From: Arcanobacterium buesumense
GTDB taxonomy: Bacteria > Actinomycetota > Actinomycetes > Actinomycetales > Actinomycetaceae
Reading direction: 5' to 3'
Length of the DNA: 64,000 nt
Assembly: GCF_012563545.1 (NCBI RefSeq)
Contig: NZ_CP050804.1
Coordinates: 62,001 to 126,000 of the forward strand
A model generated the notes under the pieces. The model was not told where the DNA came from, ran no database searches, and worked only from the letters and a program-made list of their open reading frames with translations. Within the stretch, counting starts at the first letter, position 1; every line of letters begins with the position of its first letter. Of the stretch, positions 27,614-35,622 are shown piece after piece. The position numbers were made by a program, and so were the translations under genes.

Positions 27614-28480
27614 TCATTCCACTAGTTTTGGAGCGTAGGGGCCAAAAATAATCGATGATGCTTCATGGTTTTCCCGTTGACCTTCTGGCGGAATAGTCAT
27701 GTAATCGCCATAACCGCGACTTAAAATTGCATCGTAGTCACGTGGAACCATGACTTCAATATCACCGAAGGGGACACGGCGTGCAGGGAATAGTTCATCG
27801 AGGGTTGCTGACCACCGTTGCGGATCGCGAGTGGAGAAATCTCCAAAAAGAGTAGATGAACTATGCTCGAATCGTCGAGCAGCTTTTTCCCACTTCTCAA
27901 TTAATTTTGCGGGCTTAACGTGAGCTAGTCTTATCGACCAGTGAATAGCATGTAATGCGGCGTTAATTGCTAGTTTTGCCGGTTGCGGCACAGAGAGTAT
28001 CGCGTTAGGGGTGCCCTGGAGATAGAGTAGCCTTCCCCAAAACCACGTGGCTTTATTTTGCTTAGCGAAATCTTGCGGTGAGTTTGGGATAGGATCGAGC
28101 GGAAAAAGATCTATGCCCAGTGGCATACTATAATCACGCTTTGCGGCCAAACCAGGTATGAACTCACTTTCCTTAAAGCCTAGAACGCCAAAAGTTTTTG
28201 GGTAATTACTGTCGGTACGTGAGTCGATCAAGACGTATTTTTCGTCCAAAATTTTCGGTGCGTGAGCGAAGAACTTATCATAATCTTCACGCAACATGCA
28301 TATGTCGACGTCGTCGTCCCAGGGAATGAAACCTTGGTGGCGAATTGCACCAATGGCCGATCCTCCATAAACCACATAGCGTAAATTTAATTCAGCGCAC
28401 ACACGATCAAACTCATACAATACATCAGTCATTGCTAACTGGATTCGTTTTAGGGTTTTCGGACTATAACCGTTAGTCAT
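27614..28480 (-). CDS. licD: LicD family phosphotransferase (phosphocholine transfer to glycan)
   Basis: A 288-residue LicD-family enzyme. The signature YVVYGGSAIGAIRHQGFIPW with DDDVDICM directly after it (about 35-63) is the nucleotidyltransferase-like catalytic core, including the metal-binding DDDVD. LicD proteins move phosphocholine from CDP-choline to teichoic acid or lipooligosaccharide sugars. The start codon precedes TNGYSPKTLKRIQLAMTDVL. The gene directly follows the LicC/LicA fusion gene on the same strand, which would supply CDP-choline, so the specific LicD role is better supported than for isolated family members, some of which transfer other phospho-groups. Confidence 0.88.
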   Translation of the reverse strand: MTNGYSPKTLKRIQLAMTDVLYEFDRVCAELNLRYVVYGGSAIGAIRHQGFIPWDDDVDICMLREDYDKFFAHAPKILDEKYVLIDSRTDSNYPKTFGVLGFKESEFIPGLAAKRDYSMPLGIDLFPLDPIPNSPQDFAKQNKATWFWGRLLYLQGTPNAILSVPQPAKLAINAALHAIHWSIRLAHVKPAKLIEKWEKAARRFEHSSSTLFGDFSTRDPQRWSATLDELFPARRVPFGDIEVMVPRDYDAILSRGYGDYMTIPPEGQRENHEASSIIFGPYAPKLVE

Positions 28481-28564
28481 AAGAATACTTTCTGTATCGA
28501 AAAGGGTAAGTCAGTAACTCCAAGTATAGGAAGCTAGTGGAAGATCAAAATAGGAGAGATGGAC

Positions 28565-30352
28565 TTACTTAGCTGCTTCTTCGTAGCTGGCAAGCAGCTT
28601 GTCGACGTACTGTGAGGCATACTCGTAGTACGTTAAGAGCCATTCGCCGACGTCGTCTCCATCAGCTTCCTTTAGTAACGCCCATACGTAACAACACCAG
28701 CCAGCAAACACCACGTATGCCCAATAGTGTCTTTCTTCTGTTTGATTTGGAGTACGACCAAAATAGTATGTCAATGCCAGTTTTGCTCGTTCGTCGTCAA
28801 TGTCGTTCGAACAAACAACCATTGTGCCAAAATCAGCTGCTACATCAGACATTCCGGCATACTCCCAATCGATCAAATTCATCTGACCGTCAGGAGTGAT
28901 CAGGAAGTTCAATGGATAAAAATCGTTATGGCTGGGCACTGTAGGAAAACCGTCTGCATCAGCATACTCTTTGAGTTTCATAACTTTTTTACGCAAGTCC
29001 AAGTATCCCTGCGGCATAGAGGGGTCTATCTCGTGCAAAAGTTGCTCAAACTTCATCGCTTCTTGCACAAAGTCAAAATCTCTATCGAGAACAGCACCCG
29101 AGGTGTGCAGGTTGCGGATCATTCGCATCGCTTGTTGTAGCTCGTCGTCGTTCGTTACGTCAAGATTACGTATTTCGGGGATGTATCGGGAGATCTTCCA
29201 TCCCTTGGCGACGTCAGCAGTGATGAAGGTTGAATCAAGTTGAAGATCACGAGCAAGTAAAAGTGCCTGTTTTTCAGCAGTACGATCAATAAGTTTATCC
29301 GTTCCAATTCCTGGATGGCGGTAAACGTATTCACTATCGCCAACCGAAAAATGGCATGAGAGATTAGTTAATCCTTGTTTAAGTGGGGAAAAATCTCTGA
29401 TCTCAGTTTTCATACAACCTAATGCATTGGTGATATTGTCAAAGACTTCTGAATCAACGTTCTCGATAAATAGTGGGTCGAAGTCTTGAAGTTCATCAAC
29501 TGAATCAAATTCGTTGATAATTCCATCAGGATACTTTCGAATAACCATTGAGAAATCTTTGATGTTCTCAATGAAGAGTGACTCCCATAGTTTAGGCGCT
29601 GTTTGTGGGAGGTGGTAGACACGTTCCAGAAGATCGCGGAAAGTTTCAGAAAAAGTAGAATCAAAATAGACATGCCCGAGCATAGTCCAGGCGTTTTCGC
29701 CACCAATGGTACATCCAGTTATGCGACCGCCTGGCCCCGTGCTAACACACCATTCATTTGTTGGACCATCAACATAGACTGCAGAATAGTATGCTCGATA
29801 AACATAAGGCTCGAAAGGATTCTCAACGAAATAATTGTCCGAGGAACAAATGTAGGTATTGGATAGTTGTTCACGCACTAACCACAGGGAACCATTGTTG
29901 TTGCGACTGGAATACTCTTTATTGACAATGATTTTGACACCATATTTTTCGATGAGATAGAAAAAGTATTCTTTTTTATATCCCACAACGACGGTAATGT
30001 CGTTAATCCCGGCTTCTTGTAGTTGTTCAATTTGTCGCTCAATAAGGATTTCACCACGCACTCGTAGAGTTCCTTTTGGACGTTCGTAGGATATCGGTGC
30101 AAAGCGTGAAGATAGCCCGGCAGCCATAATAATTGCGTTATGAACTCGATACGGGGCGAGGGCGTTGATTCCAGCGGGAGTTACTTTACGTTCTTTAGTA
30201 TATCCAAGCTTTTCAAGTTCGCGCACTGCAATGTTTACACTACCTAATGAAGCGTTGGTACGTGATTGTAAATCTCTCTGTGAGAGTGCTGTGTCGCTAT
30301 CGGATAGAACACGGAGGATTTCGAACTGAACCTGAGTTAGTGTATTAGTCAT
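28565..30352 (-). CDS. Winged helix-LicC-LicA fusion (CTP:phosphocholine cytidylyltransferase and choline kinase)
   Basis: A 595-residue three-part protein. Residues 1 to about 65 form a winged-helix (MarR-like: SQRDLQSRTNASLGSVNIAV). Residues about 70-290 are a sugar-nucleotidyltransferase-fold LicC domain (NAIIMAAGLSSRFAPISYER, with GRP/ERPKG lysine, then VVVGYKKEYF and SSDNYFVENPF). Residues about 310-590 are a choline/ethanolamine kinase LicA domain with the catalytic loop PSHNDFYPLNFLI and the metal motif LIDWEYAGMSD. One chain would thus phosphorylate choline and activate it to CDP-choline for LicD. The N-terminal winged helix may act in autoregulation or dimerisation. LicA and LicC are separate proteins in pneumococcus. 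Confidence 0.87.
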   Translation of the reverse strand: MTNTLTQVQFEILRVLSDSDTALSQRDLQSRTNASLGSVNIAVRELEKLGYTKERKVTPAGINALAPYRVHNAIIMAAGLSSRFAPISYERPKGTLRVRGEILIERQIEQLQEAGINDITVVVGYKKEYFFYLIEKYGVKIIVNKEYSSRNNNGSLWLVREQLSNTYICSSDNYFVENPFEPYVYRAYYSAVYVDGPTNEWCVSTGPGGRITGCTIGGENAWTMLGHVYFDSTFSETFRDLLERVYHLPQTAPKLWESLFIENIKDFSMVIRKYPDGIINEFDSVDELQDFDPLFIENVDSEVFDNITNALGCMKTEIRDFSPLKQGLTNLSCHFSVGDSEYVYRHPGIGTDKLIDRTAEKQALLLARDLQLDSTFITADVAKGWKISRYIPEIRNLDVTNDDELQQAMRMIRNLHTSGAVLDRDFDFVQEAMKFEQLLHEIDPSMPQGYLDLRKKVMKLKEYADADGFPTVPSHNDFYPLNFLITPDGQMNLIDWEYAGMSDVAADFGTMVVCSNDIDDERAKLALTYYFGRTPNQTEERHYWAYVVFAGWCCYVWALLKEADGDDVGEWLLTYYEYASQYVDKLLASYEEAAK

Positions 30353-30503
30353 AGGAATTTCTTGTTGTTATGGGCGAACATTAATATGTTCAAATATATA
30401 TTCTTAAAGGTTGAAAGTGAACGATTGTACTTATTGTGTAAGCGAATACTCAAAATAATCCCGAAAGAACCGCAATAAAATCGGGTCCTATGCCGGACTG
30501 GTT

Positions 30504-30511
30504 GCTATAAT
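30504..30511 (+). promoter_or_regulatory. Extended -10 promoter TGCTATAAT upstream of GT2
   Basis: TATAAT at 30506-30511 preceded by TGC forms an extended -10 element, 49 bases before the GT2 start. No good -35 box is visible, as expected for extended -10 promoters. Confidence 0.55.
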
Positions 30512-30559
30512 CAGCTGTGTTATTACTCAACACGTTAAGGATCGAGGTCTGAAAGAAAC

Positions 30560-31288
30560 GTGGCGGATCCTGAAAAATTAACTATTGAAGAACGGAATAT
30601 TGTCGGATGGTCAGAGCAACTTGCCCAGGAGAGCTGGCTAATCGTTCCTCTTTATAATGAAGCCAAAGTTATCAAAGGTGTTATGGAAGAAGCTCGCAAG
30701 ACGTTTCCAAATATCGTGTGTGTTAATGACGGGTCAAATGATGATTCCGCGGAGCAAGCTCGGCTTGCTGGGGTAGATGTTGTTCAACATCCAATCAATC
30801 TCGGTCAAGGTGCTGCGTTACGCACTGGTCTTGATTATGCACTGTTGCAGCCGAATGCAAAGTATTTTGTAACTTTTGATTCGGATGGTCAGCATCGGGT
30901 CGTTGATGCGCAAAAGATGATCGTTCGACTTGCTACGGAACCTGTTGATGTGGTGATAGGATCTCGTTTTCTCGACGATCGAACTAATGCTGGGTTCCTA
31001 AAACGCCTTGTACTCAAAGCGGCGGTCTTGTTTCAGCGAATAACTACTGGAATGCAGTTAACTGATGCGCATAATGGGTTACGTGCATTGAATCGAACTG
31101 CTGCAAGACTCATTCGCATCAATCAAAACAGGATGGCGCACGCTTCAGAAATTGTCAGTGAGATTGCAGAGCATAAGTTGCGTTATGTCGAAGAGCCGGT
31201 GTTCATTGTTTACACGGATTACTCGCTTTCTAAAGGGCAGTCATTATGGAACTCGGTCAACATTCTTTCGGATTTGATGTTTAGGTGA
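30560..31288 (+). CDS. Family 2 glycosyltransferase (polyprenyl-phosphate glycosyltransferase type)
   Basis: A 242-residue GT2 enzyme with the motifs LIVPLYNEAKVIKGV, VNDGSNDDSAEQA, NLGQGAALRTGLDYAL, TFDSDGQHRVVDA (DxD) and VVIGSRFL. This arrangement matches dolichol/undecaprenyl-phosphate mannose or glucose synthases of the DPM1-like group. No C-terminal membrane segments are present; the next gene encodes a small two-helix DUF2304 protein that probably supplies the membrane anchor. The product would be a lipid-phosphate sugar used by an outside-acting GT-C enzyme. The start codon is GTG at 30560. Confidence 0.85.
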   Translation: MADPEKLTIEERNIVGWSEQLAQESWLIVPLYNEAKVIKGVMEEARKTFPNIVCVNDGSNDDSAEQARLAGVDVVQHPINLGQGAALRTGLDYALLQPNAKYFVTFDSDGQHRVVDAQKMIVRLATEPVDVVIGSRFLDDRTNAGFLKRLVLKAAVLFQRITTGMQLTDAHNGLRALNRTAARLIRINQNRMAHASEIVSEIAEHKLRYVEEPVFIVYTDYSLSKGQSLWNSVNILSDLMFR

Positions 31289-31291
31289 GAA

Positions 31292-31684
31292 ATGATGGAT
31301 ACTAACCAGATCATTATTAAATCAATTCTGATTATTTCACTTCTCGTAGTTGCGCTCGCGATTGTGATTCCAGGACGCAGTGCGCGCGGTCAAGCAATTA
31401 GACATCTTGCTTGGCTTCTCGGGTTAGCTGTGGGAGCTTTTGCAGTGCTATTTCCGCAAAGTACGGATATTGTTGCATCGTGGCTAGGGGTTGGTCGTGG
31501 GACTGATCTGGTTCTTTATATGTTTATCGTTTTCTTTATGGGGTTTGCGGTAACTACAAGTGCGCATGCGCGTAAAGCAGAGCGAACCTCAACTGTTCTA
31601 GCAAGAAAGATTGCAATTCTTGAAGCCGAGTTAGAGAAAAACGGTCATGTCTTTTTGCGTAGCAAGGATGATGAGGCCGCTTGA
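31292..31684 (+). CDS. DUF2304 small membrane protein, partner of GT2
   Basis: A 130-residue protein with three hydrophobic segments (about 10-27, 42-60 and 73-92) followed by a charged helix (ARKIAILEAELEKN). This is the DUF2304 family, commonly encoded next to DPM-like GT2 genes; family members are thought to anchor or activate the glycosyltransferase at the membrane. The gene starts three bases after the GT2 stop, and ATG codons at 31292 and 31295 are equally possible starts. No function beyond membrane association can be read from the sequence. Confidence 0.75.
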   Translation: MMDTNQIIIKSILIISLLVVALAIVIPGRSARGQAIRHLAWLLGLAVGAFAVLFPQSTDIVASWLGVGRGTDLVLYMFIVFFMGFAVTTSAHARKAERTSTVLARKIAILEAELEKNGHVFLRSKDDEAA

Positions 31685-32066
31685 ATCGAGCTGTTCTGTC
31701 TCTGAGTTGGATAAAGCCTCGGTAAGTAACAGTGTATATATTTAGGAATACTGAGGTTTGTGAATAGGGCTCCCATTTCTCACCATCCTAAATGATTAGT
31801 TTTATGGGGTAATGCTTGATGTTCCGTTGCTAGGAAACTTTGCAATCTCAGCTATGCAATAGCATTAACCAGTAGCGTAAACCGTATAGTTGCGTGGGTC
31901 GAAGTGTAAATATTGTAAGTAGATCTTATGTTTGAATCGAACGGGTCAACATGCCAAGTATCCTCTACTTTTACAATTAAGCTAAGGCGCTAATCTGCTT
32001 GAATGGGATATGTAGCATAGTTTCACTGAGTTGTAGATCACTATTCGATGAAAATGAGGAGATAAT
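31685..32066. other. 382-base gap before the repeat-protein pseudogene
   Basis: AT-rich stretch with stops in all frames and no clear hairpin or tRNA. The last 20 bases carry the GAGGAGATAAT ribosome site of the decayed gene that follows. A promoter is expected but no strong box pair is visible. Confidence 0.4.
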
Positions 32067-32900
32067 ATGCGAACAAGTTATCGTGTAGTTGCAGGAATGC
32101 TTACTGCTTTCTTGAGTCTCAGTTTTTACTAATTCTGCAATTGTAACAGAAATGATTAATAACGCTTATATGAGCCACGATAAGGATTTCTTTTCTGTTC
32201 GCGACTCGGCGCTTCATAGCTGACAACAAAAAGATGGACGTTGGTTCTACTACGTCGACAATCGGCCAGTTTCTGGTTGGCTATCTGACAACGGCAATCG
32301 TTATTTCCTTGATGATGAAGGTGTTATGGTTACTGGCTGGTTGCAGAATCAACTAGGTGAATATTTTTATTTTGACGCTAACGGCTCAATGGCGACCAAC
32401 CGGTGGATTCAGACTAACAACCGCTGGTACTATTTAGGCGATTCTGGAGTGATGCTAGTTGACCAGTGCAATTCGCAGATGGTCAATGGTACTACTTTAA
32501 TTCTTCAGGAATAATGGCGACAGGATGGAACGCGGATGCTACTGGTTCCTACTACTTCTTTAGCACGTTCGGTGCGATGCTTTCGAATCAGTGGATTGCG
32601 TCGAACGGACAATGGTACTACCTAGGAAACTCGGGTGCGATGATGCGCAACGCGTGGATTGGTAACTATTATGTTGGTGCCGACGGCATGTGGATACCGC
32701 CCACGCCATCTGCTCCATCGATAAGTGACGACAAATATCCATGTCCGGCAGGCGCAACAATTAAAGGGAACCGTTCTGCAAAAGGCGAGTGGATATACCG
32801 TGTTCCAACGGGCAGATCTTACACAAGGACTCATGCTGAGGAGTGTTTTGCAACCGAACAAGAAGCGCGGGCGTCAGGTTACCGTCGTGCCGGTGATTAG
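32067..32900 (+). pseudogene. Decayed surface protein with choline-binding-type repeats and SUNSET-like tail
   Basis: A GAGGAGATAAT ribosome site and ATG (32067) begin a signal peptide (MRTSYRVVAGMLTAFLSLSF) that stops at 32130. Reading resumes one frame over (TNSAIVTEM). An in-frame TGA at 32221 sits where repeats have Trp (before QQKDGRWFYYVDNRP), and a second frameshift near 32463-32475 moves the reading back (DQC/QFADGQWYYFNSS). About five or six 20-residue GW/YY repeats of the choline-binding/glucan-binding type follow (WYYLGDSG, YFYFDANGSM, WYYLGNSGAM). The last part has PCPAGATIKGNRSAKGEWIY and ECFATEQEARASGYR, which resembles the SUNSET domain. Three separate lesions make it non-functional unless they are assembly errors. 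The adjacent lic genes would supply the choline ligand. Confidence 0.85.
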
Positions 32901-32951
32901 ACATAGTCTAGACACGTTAGGAAGCATCTAATTCTTCGCTGGAATAATATC

Positions 32952-33000
32952 TTGAGGGGTGCATCTGGTTCAAGACCGGAATGCATCCCTCAACAGTTTT
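32952..33000 (+). terminator. Hairpin after the repeat-protein pseudogene
   Basis: TTGAGGG-GTGCAT and ATGCATCCCTCAA pair around about 16 bases with an inner GGT/ACC pairing, followed by CAGTTTT. It may serve both strands. Confidence 0.65.
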
Positions 33001-33089
33001 GGTAAGGAAAATGTTGTTTTGCAGAGTTAATTCAACAAAGGGCGATGTGTCCTCATTAAGGTCTGAGGTTTTAGTTTCTTCGCGTGAAT

Positions 33090-34202
33090 CTATAGTTCGC
33101 CGTCATGGTGAATGAGGTCTTTACAGGCAGTAGTGTAATTTTTAGCTTGCTCGGGCCATGTTAAATCTTGATAGATTTTTGGTTGTGCTTGAGGCATAGG
33201 GTCTTTCAGCAATGAACGCGTCGCGGAGACCATTGATTTAGTTGTTTTTTCTTCCGAAATAACTACAGGAGCCTGCTTTTCAGCGAGCATACGTGCGCCA
33301 GGGACCGGGAATGTCACCACACGGCCGCCTTCAGCTATGGCTTCAACAAGGGTCGTTTGGAAACCTTCAGATAACACGGTTGGATTGACGAGTGTCGCTC
33401 CAGCAAGACGCTCACGTACTTCGCCTGGAGTTACCCGACCAGGTGCAGTAACGATCCCGTTAAGGCCAAGAGCAGATATTTTTTCGCGCGCCGCACTTAA
33501 CTGTGCGCCGTCACCTAATAGCTCGCCATCGACGTCGTAACCTTCCTTACGCAATTGGGCAACCACATCAAGAAACGTATCCCAACCTTTGCCTTCAACC
33601 ATCCGACCGACAAAAACCAGATGGTTCGGACGATCCTGGTGTGCGGAGCGAGGCTTAGGTGGAGTAATAGCGTTGTAGAAGACTTCTGCGTGACGTCCGC
33701 TAAGCTTTTCCACAAACGTGGTGACGGCTTCTGAAACTCCGAAAACTTTTGTAGCGTTTCGCAGAATGTAGCGTCCCATCGTCAGATCAACAACCCGGGA
33801 GCCCAGCCAGACGATGGGGTTTTTGGTTGCCACGAAGCCGCTGCCATGTTCGGTGTGGATTACCGGAATCCCAGCTTTTTGTGCGGCGCGTAGCCCAACG
33901 AATGACATGGGGAAGAAGCGAGTGTGGATAGAAACGACGTCGATCCGGTTCTCGATTAGAAACTGAGAGATATCACGAGTAGCACCAAAACCGGGAACTG
34001 TAATGACATCAGCTATCGGCAGGTGAGCCTTACGGGTAATGACCTCAACGCCGTCATCTGACCGAGTTCCGGGAGTGTTTGAAATATTGAGTACCCAAAC
34101 CTTGTGCCCGAGCTGAACTAGTTCGTGCGCGAGATTTTGGACATGGTACTCAACTCCACCGACTTTTGGCGGATAGTTGTTGACGATCATCGCGATTTTC
34201 AT
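33090..34202 (-). CDS. Family 4 glycosyltransferase
   Basis: A 370-residue GT-B enzyme. The N-terminal MKIAMIVNNYPPKVGGVEYH is the GT4 GGVE acceptor loop. The C-terminal half has HLVFVGRMVEGKGWDTFLDV, LLGDGAQLSAARE and NPTVLSEGFQTTLVEAIAEG (EX7E). It is likely cytoplasmic and membrane-associated, adding a sugar to the surface glycan. Its ATG lies only four bases from the SecB-like gene stop, so it is at the downstream end of a run starting with rmlD and containing the toxin-antitoxin-chaperone genes. The donor sugar is not identifiable; dTDP-rhamnose is a reasonable guess from the neighbouring rmlD. Confidence 0.85.
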   Translation of the reverse strand: MKIAMIVNNYPPKVGGVEYHVQNLAHELVQLGHKVWVLNISNTPGTRSDDGVEVITRKAHLPIADVITVPGFGATRDISQFLIENRIDVVSIHTRFFPMSFVGLRAAQKAGIPVIHTEHGSGFVATKNPIVWLGSRVVDLTMGRYILRNATKVFGVSEAVTTFVEKLSGRHAEVFYNAITPPKPRSAHQDRPNHLVFVGRMVEGKGWDTFLDVVAQLRKEGYDVDGELLGDGAQLSAAREKISALGLNGIVTAPGRVTPGEVRERLAGATLVNPTVLSEGFQTTLVEAIAEGGRVVTFPVPGARMLAEKQAPVVISEEKTTKSMVSATRSLLKDPMPQAQPKIYQDLTWPEQAKNYTTACKDLIHHDGEL

Positions 34203-34206
34203 AATG

Positions 34207-34632
34207 TTATAGCTTGTTCATTTGGTTAGGTGTTGATATTGCATTAGCGGGTAATGATAACGGTAGAGTAATGGGATTCTTCCGTAATGGAACCGAAAAA
34301 TAATGTACATATTGGCGTACGTAGGGGAATATCGCAGGATGTAGGGTGTCTTTAATAAATTGTTGTTCTTTGGCGGGCGTATCAGGGATATCGTCGTCGC
34401 TAGAATACTTGAACGTAACTCCTAATGTGAACTGCAAGTTAGCGTTTATGGTTTGTACAGTGACATCTGCCGTAAAAAGCAGGAGGTGGACGTCCATTTG
34501 TGGCACAGAAGAACTGATGGATATGGAAGTATTCACAGTCTGTTCTGCTGGAGGTGGAGCAACCTTATACTCTGAGTTACGATTCCCGGAAAAATCTAGA
34601 ACTGAAATATCGTGCAATGCGTAAGTGGCCAT
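34207..34632 (-). CDS. SecB-like chaperone of a toxin-antitoxin-chaperone module
   Basis: A 141-residue protein with the size and pattern of SecB: a beta-rich first half (HLLLFTADVTVQTINANLQF, then LGVTFKYSS) and the second-half motif LHPAIFPYVRQYV (97-109), which matches the SecB segment around PNILFPYARE, followed by the hydrophobic VPLRKNPITLPLSLPANAI. In TAC systems such as mycobacterial HigBA-Rv1957, a SecB-like chaperone binds the antitoxin tail and protects it from degradation. The gene is 13 bases downstream of the antitoxin gene, as in those systems. Classical SecB export is unlikely in a Gram-positive actinomycete. Recognition is from motif and synteny, not a database search. Confidence 0.72.
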   Translation of the reverse strand: MATYALHDISVLDFSGNRNSEYKVAPPPAEQTVNTSISISSSVPQMDVHLLLFTADVTVQTINANLQFTLGVTFKYSSDDDIPDTPAKEQQFIKDTLHPAIFPYVRQYVHYFSVPLRKNPITLPLSLPANAISTPNQMNKL

Positions 34633-34645
34633 TGTACTAATTTAC

Positions 34646-35056
34646 CTAAACTGTAAAAGATGTTGTTTCAATAGTGTGTTTTGAAGAAGGCCAAGCGATC
34701 TCATCTGGCCCCCAGCTGGAGTCGTTCCCGTCCATGCTTGTATGGAACGTGCGTGTATTGTTAGAGCGGCTGTCTTCGCTGTTAATGGTATCGACATTAA
34801 ACGTTATGTGTGCGCCAACTGCAATAGCGTATTCGATAAGCGTGGAAAGCGTGGGGTTACGGTTTTCCTGTTCGATTTTCGAAATGGATTGCCGGGAAAC
34901 ACCAAGCTCACGGGCAACATCGTCCTGGGTTAAATGTGATGCTTTTCTGATGGAGGTAAGTTTTCGGATGAGCTCTCTACGAGATTCCTCCATTTCTAGC
35001 GCACTGCACATATGTGGATCGGTAAGATCTATACCTAATGTTTCGTAGATGTTCAT
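34646..35056 (-). CDS. HigA-like antitoxin with C-terminal extension
   Basis: A 136-residue Xre/Cro-type helix-turn-helix protein. The start ATG at 35056 (MNIYETLGIDLT) has an excellent AAAGGAGG site; a longer frame from 35092 is not needed. The HTH is about 28-84 (LTQDDVARELGVSRQSISKIEQ). Residues 91-136 form a polar tail with Trp115 and Trp122 (SSWGPDEIAWPSSK), where TAC antitoxins carry the chaperone-addiction (ChAD) sequence. It should neutralise the toxin encoded 48 bases upstream and repress the operon; the tail would make it depend on the SecB-like chaperone. Confidence 0.8.
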   Translation of the reverse strand: MNIYETLGIDLTDPHMCSALEMEESRRELIRKLTSIRKASHLTQDDVARELGVSRQSISKIEQENRNPTLSTLIEYAIAVGAHITFNVDTINSEDSRSNNTRTFHTSMDGNDSSWGPDEIAWPSSKHTIETTSFTV

Positions 35057-35104
35057 GGCTCCTCCTTTCTCATATTCTGTACTACATGACAAGTATGTGC
35101 AACT

Positions 35105-35614
35105 TTAAGGTTGCGTGTAGTACTGGCTGTGCCAATCATACGCTCGATCAAGAGCGTTTTTCGCGTGCTGATCTTGCTCTGCTAAGCCTTGCTGATTAGC
35201 TAATTTTGGTTCACAAAGAAGCAGCAGCAGAATGTGAGGGGCTAGGGGCTCGCAAAAATAGATCCGTAAGCGTTTTCCGGGGAATAGCTTTGTGCTGCCC
35301 TCGAATTGATTTTCCAACCGGATTTCTAATATTTTTCGGTCGGTTATTTCTAAAACATCCACATCGCCAATGCGGTGGCCGGCTCCATCGTGGTGGACGG
35401 GCGTCAACTGTCCGAGTTTAGCTTCAGTGAGTACAGTGACTAGGATAGCTTGAAGTTGCATTTTCTTCACTCGCGGAAGACTGTTAAGTAAGTCTTGGAT
35501 TTCCTGAGAGAAATCGCCATAATGTCCGCGATAAAATTTGTATTCAGGTGCCCCATCACCACAAGCTCGGCCTGGAGGCCATGAACAAACACGGAAAACG
35601 GGTTCAATCGTCAC
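35105..35614 (-). CDS. RelE/HigB-like toxin
   Basis: A protein of about 169 residues whose second half resembles RelE/HigB-fold ribosome-dependent mRNA interferases: GDFSQEIQDLLNSLPRVKK, an alpha-helical start, then beta-strands KILEIRLENQFEG and GKRLRIYFCEPLAPHILLLL, and a final helix rich in charged residues. The open frame extends to 35671 but that part overlaps rmlD; the GTG at 35614 (VTIEPVFRV), nine bases after the rmlD stop, is the best start. An antitoxin and a SecB-like chaperone follow in the order toxin-antitoxin-chaperone, as in mycobacterial TAC operons. The N-terminal segment with two cysteines (CSWPPGRACGDG) is longer than in most family members. Confidence 0.65.
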   Translation of the reverse strand: MTIEPVFRVCSWPPGRACGDGAPEYKFYRGHYGDFSQEIQDLLNSLPRVKKMQLQAILVTVLTEAKLGQLTPVHHDGAGHRIGDVDVLEITDRKILEIRLENQFEGSTKLFPGKRLRIYFCEPLAPHILLLLLCEPKLANQQGLAEQDQHAKNALDRAYDWHSQYYTQP

Positions 35615-35622
35615 GGCTAGTC

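Noticed and set aside
34207-34632. SecB-like protein as a general export chaperone
   Set aside because: Classical SecB is confined to Gram-negative bacteria; the neighbouring toxin and antitoxin genes point to a TAC role.
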